From: JANWJE01 sp044326545
GTDB lineage: Bacteria; Chlamydiota; Chlamydiia; Chlamydiales; Parachlamydiaceae
Assembly: GCA_044326545.1 (NCBI GenBank)
Contig: JBIRBM010000001.1
Coordinates: forward strand, 124,001-188,000
DNA length: 64,000 nt
Direction: 5' to 3'
A program made the position numbers and the translations under genes. Below, in pieces: positions 33,274-42,270 of the stretch. The notes beneath the pieces were generated by a model, which did no database searches, was not told the DNA's origin, and saw only the letters and a list, made by a program, of their open reading frames with translations. The stretch's first letter is position 1. Each line of letters starts with the position of its first letter.

Positions 33274-34032
33274 ATGGGGCGCGATATCATTTCAAATGAA
33301 TCGAAAGAAAAGATGTTTTATTTTTTAATAAAAAATGAAATAGAAGAGATGATTGATGTAAAACTTCACTCTCTTTATCAGAAAAATCCCGTTGAAACCA
33401 TCAATGTAAAAAAAATTGAGGAGGAGTGTAAAAATCAATTTTTTGATCAGTTGGGGGAGATCTTAGAGAAATCGGTGAAGGCTTGTACAGAATTTTATGA
33501 AGTGTTGAAGCTGGATGATCCCGACTTATTTGATAGCCTTCAAGGAGAATTTAAAGCAATAGCAAGAAATGTTGCAACTTGCAGATCGATTCATGATTTA
33601 ACTCAGCTGAAACACCTCTCTTTTTCAGAGAAGGATGAGAACATCATTTATGCGATGGGATTAAAACATTTCAAGGAAGAGCAGTTAGATAAAGCTTATC
33701 TTTATTTTTCATTTCTTACTTTAATTGATGCAGAAAATGCGCACATATGGCTAGCAAGAGGAATGGTTGAACAAAATCTTGGCCGCTATCAAGAAGCATT
33801 AAGTTCTTATTCTTCTTCTGCTTCACTAGCTCCTGAAAATTTAATCGTTTATTTTCAAATCATCGATACCTTGCTTCTGATGAAACATCATGATGAAGCC
33901 AAACGTGTTTATGAGACCTTTATGCAGGAAGTTGACCCTGAACTCTATTCGCATCATTCATTGATGATTTCGAAATTGGAAAAGGTTCGGTCTTATTTGA
34001 ATCAATCTGCTTCAACAGCTGTCATCGTTTAA
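33274..34032 (+). CDS. TPR protein resembling SycD/LcrH-type secretion chaperones
   Basis: About 252 residues. The last 120 contain three TPR-like helix pairs: IYAMGLKHFKEEQLDKAYLY, WLARGMVEQNLGRYQEALSS and YFQIIDTLLLMKHHDEAKRV. The first pair with A-M-G-x-x-x-F-K-E and the LTLIDAENAHIWLARG linker resemble the SycD/LcrH class II chaperones of type III secretion translocators, known in all chlamydiae. The N-terminal 120 residues are helical and charged, longer than in SycD. Start: the ATG at 33274 has GGGGGT about four bases upstream; an ATG at 33247 in the same frame has no site. The next gene may be its partner. Confidence 0.65.
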   Translation: MGRDIISNESKEKMFYFLIKNEIEEMIDVKLHSLYQKNPVETINVKKIEEECKNQFFDQLGEILEKSVKACTEFYEVLKLDDPDLFDSLQGEFKAIARNVATCRSIHDLTQLKHLSFSEKDENIIYAMGLKHFKEEQLDKAYLYFSFLTLIDAENAHIWLARGMVEQNLGRYQEALSSYSSSASLAPENLIVYFQIIDTLLLMKHHDEAKRVYETFMQEVDPELYSHHSLMISKLEKVRSYLNQSASTAVIV

Positions 34033-34069
34033 ATCATGAATCTATTAAAAAGTATAAAGAGAGGATTGT

Positions 34070-34933
34070 ATGAATGTGCAAAGGTTTGATAGTCGTTCAA
34101 TCGACGCTTCGGTCTTTCTTGAGCAAGCAAAATCACTTGGCGATGCCGCACAATTAGTGCTAGATCTTAAAGCTAACGTTGAATGGCTACAAGAGAGTGT
34201 TAATGGGACTGTTCATGGGGTTCGGGAGACCGTTAAGAGTGCAGGTGAATTAAAGGTTGTCACCCATTTATCCAATCCGATGTCTGCAGCTAGGTTAGAA
34301 AAGGGAGTGTTAGGGACTTTGAAAGCGTTGATGACCTTATCTTATTTTGGAACAATTTGGGTGCCGGCTCAAGTGATCTGTAGCATCCTGGGATTTGGGA
34401 TTGCCGCTAAAGGAATGGCTGAAGATGGAAGCCGATTTTTAGTGGCTGTGTCCGCGATGGATTTAAAAAAAATGAGCTATTCCGGAGATATTGAAAGAGG
34501 GTTTAGCTTAATGGTAAGACCTTCTGCGTGGTTGATAAATTTGGCGGCATTAAGTTTGGATGATATGAAGCAGGCCATGACAGGCCAAATGAATGCGACA
34601 GACACAAACAAGGGATTGTCGATGCAAGCTCTTGCTGAAGAATTGGAAGCGGGGGTTTCATCAGCCTTTCATCTCGGAAGTCGTTCAAAGGTGGGAGCTA
34701 TCGAAAAAATTGCCTCAACTGTATGTAAATCAATCACTGTTGGAACCTTTGTCTTAAATTGGTGGGTGCCTTCTCAAGTTGTCTCTGGAATCGTTGGGTT
34801 GGGTGTTGCAGGAGCCTCTTACATAAAGGGAGGCAACACACAACATGGATTAAACGCGGCTTCTGGGCCCACGCAAATTGTGGGAGCTTATATCAAATCG
34901 ATTTACAGGGATTATCAGGCGTTTATGACCTAA
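34070..34933 (+). CDS. protein with duplicated hydrophobic domain, unknown function
   Basis: The 287-residue protein has two similar segments. Residues about 76-115 contain SYFGTIWVPAQVICSILGFG. Residues about 208-250 contain TFVLNWWVPSQVVSGIVGLG. Each combines a preceding charged helix with a hydrophobic hairpin, so the protein looks like an internal duplication of an about 130-residue unit. The bilobed hydrophobicity is typical of chlamydial Inc proteins. AGAGAGG upstream supports the ATG. It lies 37 nt after the TPR chaperone-like gene, which suggests a chaperone-substrate pair; this is inference. Confidence 0.7.
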   Translation: MNVQRFDSRSIDASVFLEQAKSLGDAAQLVLDLKANVEWLQESVNGTVHGVRETVKSAGELKVVTHLSNPMSAARLEKGVLGTLKALMTLSYFGTIWVPAQVICSILGFGIAAKGMAEDGSRFLVAVSAMDLKKMSYSGDIERGFSLMVRPSAWLINLAALSLDDMKQAMTGQMNATDTNKGLSMQALAEELEAGVSSAFHLGSRSKVGAIEKIASTVCKSITVGTFVLNWWVPSQVVSGIVGLGVAGASYIKGGNTQHGLNAASGPTQIVGAYIKSIYRDYQAFMT

Positions 34934-34953
34934 GACCCTGTGTGGAATCTTTG

Positions 34954-34983
34954 AACACCTGTCTTCATATGAAGACAGGTGTT
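34954..34983. terminator. perfect 30-bp palindrome between convergent genes
   Basis: AACACCTGTCTTCAT (34954-34968) is followed directly by its exact reverse complement, ATGAAGACAGGTGTT (34969-34983). It lies 21 bases after one gene and 18 bases from the end of the opposing gene. It has no strong T-tract on either strand, so bidirectional termination is likely but not certain. Confidence 0.6.
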
Positions 34984-35000
34984 GAACATTTCCTCAAGAT

Positions 35001-36533
35001 CTATTTTTCGATATTCAGAATGTAATCGGTCTCCTCAAAATCTTTTTCATCATAATTTTTTAGAGAGTTGAGGTACCATTCACTGTTTTCAATAAATAAA
35101 TCGGCGGCAATCGCTTCAGCGAGTCTTGTGGCCCCGATGCTGATTGCCGGAATATCTGCACTCAGTAGTCCATGACTTAATGTGGAGGCATAATTAAAGC
35201 AATAGAGATGTTTTAAATAAGGAGCGTTTCCCGTTTGTTTGGGTAGAAATTCAAAAGAGGGGCCAAGGTAAGGAAAAGCCGCCATCTTTGGGTGTTGATT
35301 GACCATCTCCTGAGGCAAGCGGTCTTTCCAAAGGGCGATGTCATCGATCACATGACGCAATTCGGGTTCTTGATATCCGTTGATTTCATATCCTGTTCCC
35401 AAGATTAAAAAATCATAGCAAAGAGCTCCTTGATTCGTTTCGAGAATCACTTCAGTTCCATCAAACATGATCTGCTTAATCTCTCGATTAGCTAAGACTC
35501 TTAAATTGCTAAACCCCTCCACCCTTTTGATCGATTCAATAGGAGGCGGGATTGGAGCGTCAAATGCTTCAGACATAAACTCCCATCGTTTTTGATCGCT
35601 GAGTTTGAAGAAAGCGTGGTTAAACCCATTAAACGGAAGCCCTGCAAATTTATTGATGCTGCCAATCTTTTCCCGCCTCATGATGAGATCAACCTTTTTG
35701 GCTCCAGCCTCTAATGCAGTGGCGGCTGCATCGAAAGAAGAGGCCCCTACTCCAATAATCCCGATCGAACAATCGTGTAGAGATTTAAAATCAATACGAT
35801 CCATTGTGTGTGCGCAAATGGATTGGGGAAGATGTTTGGCAAATTCGGGGATATAAGGGCCGCCAAATCCATCTCTTCCTGTTGCAAGCACCACTTTTCG
35901 AGCTGTTATCACCAAGGGTTCGCCCTTTTTTAGGAAGTGGAGCTCAAACCCCTCTTTTTGTGGAATAAGGTCTGTTAAAACGCAGTCATTTTCCACTGGA
36001 AGTTGTAAAGCTTCGCGATACCACTTGAGATAGTCCATCCATAATGCATTAGGGATTTTTTCGATCTGTCTCCACGATTCAGCACCAAAGAGAGCCTCGT
36101 ACCAAGCATGGAATGTTAGGTGAGGAATCCCAAGAGCTGGTCCCATGATCTCTTTGTATGATCGAAGTGTCTTCATCCTCGCGTAAGTGATCCAAGGCCC
36201 TTCGAATCCAGGGGGATTTTGATCAAATAGTTTGAGATTAAATATCCCTTCTTTCAAAAGAGCTGTCGCTGCACTCAACCCTCCCATCCCGGCTCCTATA
36301 ATCACGACATCATAAACAGGATCCGGAATGGGTCTATTTTGCCCTTTTATCCAATCATAAGGAGGAAAATTGAGTAAAAGGAGATCGCGAATTAATGCAA
36401 GATCTTCTTTTTTTGCATGTTTGAAATCAGTCGGCAGTTCGTAAGCCCGAAGGTGAGAGGGGGCCAGACGAAGGAATAAACTCAAAAGACAAAGTAAAAT
36501 CAAATTCCGGTGAGCATTGAGACGATATGTCAT
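35001..36533 (-). CDS. FAD-dependent oxidoreductase / flavin monooxygenase-like protein with signal sequence
   Basis: The 510-residue protein has an N-terminal hydrophobic signal (NLILLCLLSLFLRLAPSHLRA), then a dinucleotide-binding GAGMGGLSAA motif after DVVIIG, a second Rossmann GVGASSFDAAATALEAGA, and a late LILGTGYEINGY. This layout (two GxGxxG motifs and the ATG-like strand) is that of flavin-containing monooxygenases and lysine/ornithine hydroxylase-type enzymes. The substrate is unknown. Start 36533 is chosen because AAGGAA lies upstream and it gives a proper signal sequence; a longer frame to 36620 exists. It is divergent from the chitinase gene and convergent with the duplicated hydrophobic protein. 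A flavoprotein with an export signal is unusual. Confidence 0.75.
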   Translation of the reverse strand: MTYRLNAHRNLILLCLLSLFLRLAPSHLRAYELPTDFKHAKKEDLALIRDLLLLNFPPYDWIKGQNRPIPDPVYDVVIIGAGMGGLSAATALLKEGIFNLKLFDQNPPGFEGPWITYARMKTLRSYKEIMGPALGIPHLTFHAWYEALFGAESWRQIEKIPNALWMDYLKWYREALQLPVENDCVLTDLIPQKEGFELHFLKKGEPLVITARKVVLATGRDGFGGPYIPEFAKHLPQSICAHTMDRIDFKSLHDCSIGIIGVGASSFDAAATALEAGAKKVDLIMRREKIGSINKFAGLPFNGFNHAFFKLSDQKRWEFMSEAFDAPIPPPIESIKRVEGFSNLRVLANREIKQIMFDGTEVILETNQGALCYDFLILGTGYEINGYQEPELRHVIDDIALWKDRLPQEMVNQHPKMAAFPYLGPSFEFLPKQTGNAPYLKHLYCFNYASTLSHGLLSADIPAISIGATRLAEAIAADLFIENSEWYLNSLKNYDEKDFEETDYILNIEK

Positions 36534-36715
36534 AACATTTCCTTGGGTATTGATGAAAAATTTTGCTTTGAATTGCGTGACAGTCAGAGAAACTGTAACC
36601 AAATCACTGATTCTATACAAATTTTTTAATTTACTGAAATTTTTGATTTTTCTTGTTTTAAATCAACTATTTTAACGAAAATTATTGTTTCATTTTAGTT
36701 ATAAATGGTTTCGTT

Positions 36716-37894
36716 ATGAATAATTTTTTGATTTTTTTTATTCCTTATTTATTTTTATTTTTCTTATTTTTTAAAGGATTGAGTGGGGAATCCTTTAAAA
36801 TTGTTGGATATTATCCAGATTGGGCAATCTATCGACAACCGGCTTTTTATCCAAAAGATATTAATCCGCATTTACTGACTCATATTAATTACGCCTTTAT
36901 CAAGGTTGATTCTCACGGCAAGCTTATTCTATTTGATCCTTGGGCAGATGTTGATCACCGCCATGATTGGAATAGCTTTAAACCGTATTGGGGTAATTTT
37001 TTACAACTCAAGGAATTAAAAGAAAAAAATCCTCATCTCAAGACACTTTTTTCTGTCGGTGGTTGGACTCTTTCCGATCCTTTTTCAGAGATGGCAAGAA
37101 ACCCCGCGTCACGTCAAAATTTTATTCGTCAATGTTTGATGTTTTGTGAGAAATATGGATTTGATGGGATTGATATTGATTGGGAATATCCCGGCTATGT
37201 TGAACATAAAGGATGCCCCGAAGACAAAGATCATTTTACTCAACTTTTAAAAGAATTGCATCATGCTGCAAAAGAACACTCTCCCCCTCTTTTAGTCACG
37301 ATTGCCGCTCCTGCAGGGCCGCATCATTATCGTCATATGGAAGTGGACGTCATCCATCATTATCTTGACTGGATCAATTTGATGGGATATGACTTCCATG
37401 GTCCATGGGGTGGCAGTGAAGATGCGATCACTAATCATCATTCACCTTTACATCGAACAGAGAAAGGAGATCCATTATTTAATGTTGAGAGTGCAGTCAA
37501 TTATTATCTTCTTCAAGGAGTTCCTTCAGAGAAGCTTGTCTTAGGAATGCCTTTATATGGACGCTCTTTTGCTCGTGCTGATGGACTTTATGGTAAACAT
37601 CAGGGGGCTGGAAAGGGAACAACGGATGAGGCGGGTTTACGTTTTTTTTCAGATATTAAAGATCATTTGCTTCCACATTATCTTCGTTTTTGGGACAGCG
37701 ACGCAAAAGTTCCCTACCTCTATCACCCAGGAACGGGGGAATTTATTACTTACGATGATGAAGAATCGTTGGCAATCAAATGCGAATTTATTCGCAATTG
37801 CCGCCTGGGCGGAGCAATGGTATGGGAATTGGGTCTGGATACTTTTCCTCGATGGGACGCGATGAAAACGATTTATCAAACATTGAATGAATAG
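36716..37894 (+). CDS. secreted glycoside hydrolase family 18 chitinase
   Basis: The 392-residue protein has a signal peptide (about residues 1-24, Phe/Leu-rich) followed by a single GH18 TIM barrel. Visible signatures are IVGYYPDWAIYR at the first strand, LFSVGGWTLSDPFS (SxGG motif), the catalytic FDGIDIDWEYPG with D150, D153, D155 and proton donor E157, INLMGYDFHGPWG, and the final barrel strand GGAMVWELGLD. All residues needed for chitin hydrolysis are present. No chitin-binding domain is seen. Substrate could be host or environmental chitin. The gene is divergent from the flavoprotein gene and ends eight bases before the ccsA stop on the other strand. Confidence 0.92.
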   Translation: MNNFLIFFIPYLFLFFLFFKGLSGESFKIVGYYPDWAIYRQPAFYPKDINPHLLTHINYAFIKVDSHGKLILFDPWADVDHRHDWNSFKPYWGNFLQLKELKEKNPHLKTLFSVGGWTLSDPFSEMARNPASRQNFIRQCLMFCEKYGFDGIDIDWEYPGYVEHKGCPEDKDHFTQLLKELHHAAKEHSPPLLVTIAAPAGPHHYRHMEVDVIHHYLDWINLMGYDFHGPWGGSEDAITNHHSPLHRTEKGDPLFNVESAVNYYLLQGVPSEKLVLGMPLYGRSFARADGLYGKHQGAGKGTTDEAGLRFFSDIKDHLLPHYLRFWDSDAKVPYLYHPGTGEFITYDDEESLAIKCEFIRNCRLGGAMVWELGLDTFPRWDAMKTIYQTLNE

Positions 37895-37901
37895 AGGGCA
37901 T

Positions 37902-39770
37902 CTAATCGACTCTCTTAGAGCGATAAAAATGACTCAAAAGAGCTGCAGCAATAAATAAACCCTCTGCGATGATAAAGGCATAGTAGTAGTGCTCGCCTCC
38001 TGATCCAAAACCGTAGCTATGCAGTCCTGAGCCTAAAATATAATTGACGCCATACCAAGTGAAGCTGATGGCGATCAATCCACCCACTGCCCCTATAGCT
38101 AATCCAAAAGAGGCGATTCGATGAAAACGGTAAGCGTGAATCCATATCAGATAAAAACAACTCGAAATAAAAGCCCACGATTCTTTAGGATCCCAATCCC
38201 AAAAGCGTCCCCAGCTTTCAGCTGCCCAAATTCCCCCTAGAATCGTTCCGGCAATCAGCATTGCTGTTCCTGTATATAGCGTTTGAAGGATTATCCCCGA
38301 TAGCTGCTTCATTGTGTTGTTTTCCACCTGATAAATCATGAACAATCCAAGGTAAAAATGGCCAAGAATTGCCCCAAAAATAAACATACCATAGCTTCCC
38401 ACAACTAATAAGACGTGAATCAGCAGCCAAAATTGAGAATCAAGCACCGCTTGTACTTGATCTAAATTTTGATTGAGATCTGTGACCTCTAAAATGATTA
38501 AAAGTCCGATCGATGTTAAGCTAGCAGCAAGCAGTGCCAGAGTGTTTTGACGAAAAAGAGGAAAGAGAAGAGCTGCGCATGCAGCGACCCAAGGAACATA
38601 AATAACTGTTTCAAACATATTTGAAACAGGAGGCCTTTGCAGGATATAAGAGCGCATGACAAGTAAGAGTGTATGGCAAGCAACTGCAAAACAAATTGTT
38701 GCGATAGCAAGGCGGTGTCCCCTCGGCCATATTTTTCTCAAGGAGAGCAGGAGTAAACTCGCTCCGATTCCATAAATCAAAATCAAGAAGGCAATCCAAG
38801 GGTATCGAACATAAAGCGTTTCAACTCTTAGTTGGTTTAAGGAGGGATAGTGCAATTGTTTTCCATGCACTTGTTGAATCACTGAACCAGCTAAATGTTG
38901 ATAGGCATTTGCAAGGTGTTCTGATAAGAGGTTTTCTGCAGATTCTATCTCGTTTTGATCAAGTAAACTGAAAGCTTTTTCCAGATTAACATAAGCTTGA
39001 CGAATTGCATCAAAGTGTTCATCGGAATAGAGGGTAAAATTTCCGACTAACTTGAATTGTTGTGACGTTTGATCATATGCTTTTATTTTTAAGGCTTTAA
39101 GGGGAAGCCAATCTCCTTCTTTGTAACGACTTGGCAGCATTTTAAATAGTTGGCTCGATTGTTCGAGCCGTTTGGCAAGAGGAAATTCTTGTTCGATTAG
39201 ACGGGCGATCTCTTTTGCTCCTCTCCCTTTTGTTTTGAGTGCATTCCCTTTATTGAGGAGCTCTTCCTCCATTGGTGAATTTATTCCATGTAATTGCTCA
39301 AAATCTTTTAAATCAGTCAGAAGATGCGACCACTCCTCTTTCAATTTTTTATTTTCAACAGGAGGTACCTCAGATTGAGGATCTAGAATATGAGATAGCT
39401 GGCGATAGCTGAAACGGTCTTGTTTGAGAGGAACGCCCGCCATTTTTTTTAATTCTGCCGATCCAATCCAAAACAAAGGGGATTCTTTAAAGGGAGCGTG
39501 TCCTAGGATTTCGAGAGACCACAAGAATTGGGAGGCAGACTTCGATGTTGTGTAGAAACTTGTCAAGTCGCCGTTTTTTAAAGCAGAGGCGTGGTAATGT
39601 TCGTAGAGCCAAAGATGGGTATAGGCTTCAAGAGATCTGTAACGACCTTTATAGAGGACGGGAACATCATATTCTTCACTTTTAATATAAGGAGAGGAAA
39701 AGAGGGAAAAAAGGAAAATGAAACAAAAAAAAGAAGAGTTCAAACCTTTATAATAGATAGCCTGATGCAT
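37902..39770 (-). CDS. ccsA: cytochrome c biogenesis protein CcsA/ResC-like (System II)
   Basis: The 622-residue protein has an N-terminal signal-like segment and a soluble region of about 300 residues. The rest is an eight-helix membrane domain with the haem-handling motif WGRFWDWDPKESWAF, plus conserved His residues in loops (for example ACHTLL and FWLLIHVLLV). The domain is the CcsA/ResC family, which moves haem to the outside and ligates it to apocytochrome c with ResB. The long N-terminal soluble part is not found in short CcsA proteins, but occurs in the longer forms of some bacteria. It is the last gene of the lipoprotein-ResB-CcsA operon; 115 nt separate it from resB. Confidence 0.88.
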   Translation of the reverse strand: MHQAIYYKGLNSSFFCFIFLFSLFSSPYIKSEEYDVPVLYKGRYRSLEAYTHLWLYEHYHASALKNGDLTSFYTTSKSASQFLWSLEILGHAPFKESPLFWIGSAELKKMAGVPLKQDRFSYRQLSHILDPQSEVPPVENKKLKEEWSHLLTDLKDFEQLHGINSPMEEELLNKGNALKTKGRGAKEIARLIEQEFPLAKRLEQSSQLFKMLPSRYKEGDWLPLKALKIKAYDQTSQQFKLVGNFTLYSDEHFDAIRQAYVNLEKAFSLLDQNEIESAENLLSEHLANAYQHLAGSVIQQVHGKQLHYPSLNQLRVETLYVRYPWIAFLILIYGIGASLLLLSLRKIWPRGHRLAIATICFAVACHTLLLVMRSYILQRPPVSNMFETVIYVPWVAACAALLFPLFRQNTLALLAASLTSIGLLIILEVTDLNQNLDQVQAVLDSQFWLLIHVLLVVGSYGMFIFGAILGHFYLGLFMIYQVENNTMKQLSGIILQTLYTGTAMLIAGTILGGIWAAESWGRFWDWDPKESWAFISSCFYLIWIHAYRFHRIASFGLAIGAVGGLIAISFTWYGVNYILGSGLHSYGFGSGGEHYYYAFIIAEGLFIAAALLSHFYRSKRVD

Positions 39771-39885
39771 GTCGAGTCTTTAGTTGAGTCAAGGAATTTG
39801 AGTACGATAAGGGATAAGGTTCACGAAAATCAATCAAAATGGATGAGAGCTATTTTTTTATTCCGGGAAGGTGTCCATGATTATT

Positions 39886-42270
39886 TTAAAGCAGTTTTTT
39901 AGCCCAAAATAGAAGGATTGTCCCTAAAAAGACCAGAAAAGCTCCCGGATAAGTCAACAAGTATTTCGTTGGATCGTAATTAACAGCTAATTGAATGCGC
40001 TTGAGTGTTCCATCAACAGAAGTTCCGATTCCAGCTAAGTAAAAACGATATCCCTCCCACGTTTCATACACTTGATTCATGCTTAATGTATGCTCGATAG
40101 GCTCTTTTCCCTTTTCTAAAATTAGGACATCACTTTCATAGCTATACACTTGCTGAGACTGAGGATAGAAAATTTGACGTGCTTGCCGTAACCGAATCCG
40201 ATAGGGCAATTCTACGAGATTGGGTTGAAAACGGATGAGATAGCGACCATTGAAAATTGGCCATTTTAATCCCCTTGTTGATGGATCGTAGATTAATGCT
40301 ATCGTTTCCTTCTTTTCTCCTTCTTCTAACTGTAAAACAATTCCCGGGCGCTGATCTTCTGGTCTCAATGGAGCCTCCATTGGCATGATTCGGTAAGAAA
40401 GAGGAGTCTCGAATGTCATCATTTTTTCAAATTTCGCAGTGTGATTGAGACTCTTCCAATAGGCCTCTAGATCATCAAATGTTTCTTTTTCGTTTGTCCG
40501 ATAAGGAAAAAGGGAGCGGTAATCAATTCCGTAGTTTCTAAAATAGGCGGAAAGCAAGGTTCCTTTTTCTAGATCGGAGGGGGATTGCGACACAATAGGG
40601 GGGGGGAAATATCTCGATAAAGCGTGCGCTTGCATGGCGATCAAATTAAGAAAAGAAGAGGCTTGAGTATTTTTACCTTGCTTAATTTCCTCTGTTAACG
40701 GCCACCGATGACGTTCTAGAACATGTAAAAGGTCTTCTCCCTCTCTCCAAGATTGCTCTAATTGCTCCATCAATTTAATGGTCCATTCACTTGCCTGCCG
40801 ATCGTGCTCAGGAACATTTTCCCAAGAGAATTGATTCAACACTTGTTTAATCTGGTTGGGGATCGATTGTGTTGGTTGATAAAGGAATTCAGGATGGGCA
40901 TTCCAATCATGTAAAAATTGAACAAACGTTGAACAAAAGTCCACTCCGGCTTTTTCGCAAGCCTCCTTTAAAAACTGTAAAGGGGGGGATAAGGGAGGGT
41001 TTTCAAGTAAAGCGTCCTTTAATTGCTTCGATAATTGGTAGGCCTCGGCCTTTTCTTTATCTTCCCGGCTACAGCCAAACGAAGCAATAGGCATCTGAGT
41101 ATGCACTCCATATCCCCTAAATCCATTGTCATAGGCGATTAAAGAGGATAATTCAGAGGAGTTAAAGTTTTCATGGTAAAGACGCCCGTGGGTGTCAAAT
41201 AGGGTGAAAAATGTCTCTTTCCCCTCATCCGTGACTAAGCAGATGTAGGGGTGCGCTCGCTTAAGGTCGACTGTAAAAAAAGGTTCGATTGATCGATCTG
41301 ATATGGGTTGCAACACGAGCGAATTTTGCCCTTTAAGAGCGATTTTCCATTTTTCTTTTTTTCGATGATCTCGATCCACCCATTCAAGGTTTAAAGTGGG
41401 CAATCCATCGGCTTCGAAAATCGGCAGATCAAGAGTGATGGCGAGATTCCCTCCTTCGAATGAAAAAGGATGAAGAAGAGCCTCTTCTAAAGAGAGGCTT
41501 AACCTTTGCCCTTTTTCTCCTTTTCCTTTTAGCTCTAGTTTTAGAGTTTGCCCATAGGCTTGCTCAATTGCCTTCTTTATGTTTGGCGTTCGAATTGCGA
41601 CGATTAACCACTGTTGAAAATGGTTGGAGAGAGGGGAAGAATAAGTGGATGCCTCGGGGAATGGCTCTGATTCTTTCCAATTTTCAACTGCAATAGGGGG
41701 AAATCCGGCAATATAGGCGGTGGAATCTTTGATCCACGTCTGTAATTGCTCCTTCACATGTGGAGAGTATCCGATCAATTTACATTTCAGATCAGGAAGA
41801 TAAAAAGGGGAGGAGAGGCTAGGGCGCAAGGATTGAAAGGCAATTAAATGCTTACGGTGCCGATCCTCTCCTTTTTTTTCAATCAACAGAGCATGAGAAT
41901 TGGGGAGCAGCAGATGTTGGTTTCCCCCTCCTTCCCAAACCGATAATTGCCCCTGCAAGCCGAATCGGTTTTTCACCATCGTTCCTCCAATTATCATCAA
42001 AAGACCTAAATGAGTGATGAGAAATGGGAAATGTTTGCGTTTAAAAGGCCATCTGCGAAGAGCTGAGAAAAGAATATTCACAAAAAAAAGAGAAAGTAAA
42101 ACAAAGAAGAGGGGATGCTCATATGTCCAATGTGCAGCAAGTTGGTGGGAATCGGTTTTACTCTCAATAAAAGTGCCTCCAATGACGGAAATGGCTGCAA
42201 TTGCAATCAGAGTAATGGCTAAGTGAATGCCCCCTAAAAAGTGGAAACAGGATCTTATCATGTTATTCAT
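39886..42270 (-). CDS. resB: ResB/Ccs1-like cytochrome c biogenesis protein (System II)
   Basis: The 794-residue protein begins with three transmembrane helices: GGIHLAITLIAIAAISVIGG, then EHPLFFVLLSLFFVNILFSALRRW-like sequence, and FLITHLGLLMIIGG. A large periplasmic domain and a C-terminal helix (YPGAFLVFLGTILLFWAKKLL-like) follow. IHLAI, TFIE and the THLGLLMIIGG helix are ResB signatures. It works with CcsA in haem delivery to c-type cytochromes. The periplasmic region is expanded by several hundred residues compared with typical ResB. The start ATG overlaps the stop of the upstream lipoprotein gene by four bases (ATGA), indicating translational coupling. Confidence 0.85.
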   Translation of the reverse strand: MNNMIRSCFHFLGGIHLAITLIAIAAISVIGGTFIESKTDSHQLAAHWTYEHPLFFVLLSLFFVNILFSALRRWPFKRKHFPFLITHLGLLMIIGGTMVKNRFGLQGQLSVWEGGGNQHLLLPNSHALLIEKKGEDRHRKHLIAFQSLRPSLSSPFYLPDLKCKLIGYSPHVKEQLQTWIKDSTAYIAGFPPIAVENWKESEPFPEASTYSSPLSNHFQQWLIVAIRTPNIKKAIEQAYGQTLKLELKGKGEKGQRLSLSLEEALLHPFSFEGGNLAITLDLPIFEADGLPTLNLEWVDRDHRKKEKWKIALKGQNSLVLQPISDRSIEPFFTVDLKRAHPYICLVTDEGKETFFTLFDTHGRLYHENFNSSELSSLIAYDNGFRGYGVHTQMPIASFGCSREDKEKAEAYQLSKQLKDALLENPPLSPPLQFLKEACEKAGVDFCSTFVQFLHDWNAHPEFLYQPTQSIPNQIKQVLNQFSWENVPEHDRQASEWTIKLMEQLEQSWREGEDLLHVLERHRWPLTEEIKQGKNTQASSFLNLIAMQAHALSRYFPPPIVSQSPSDLEKGTLLSAYFRNYGIDYRSLFPYRTNEKETFDDLEAYWKSLNHTAKFEKMMTFETPLSYRIMPMEAPLRPEDQRPGIVLQLEEGEKKETIALIYDPSTRGLKWPIFNGRYLIRFQPNLVELPYRIRLRQARQIFYPQSQQVYSYESDVLILEKGKEPIEHTLSMNQVYETWEGYRFYLAGIGTSVDGTLKRIQLAVNYDPTKYLLTYPGAFLVFLGTILLFWAKKLL

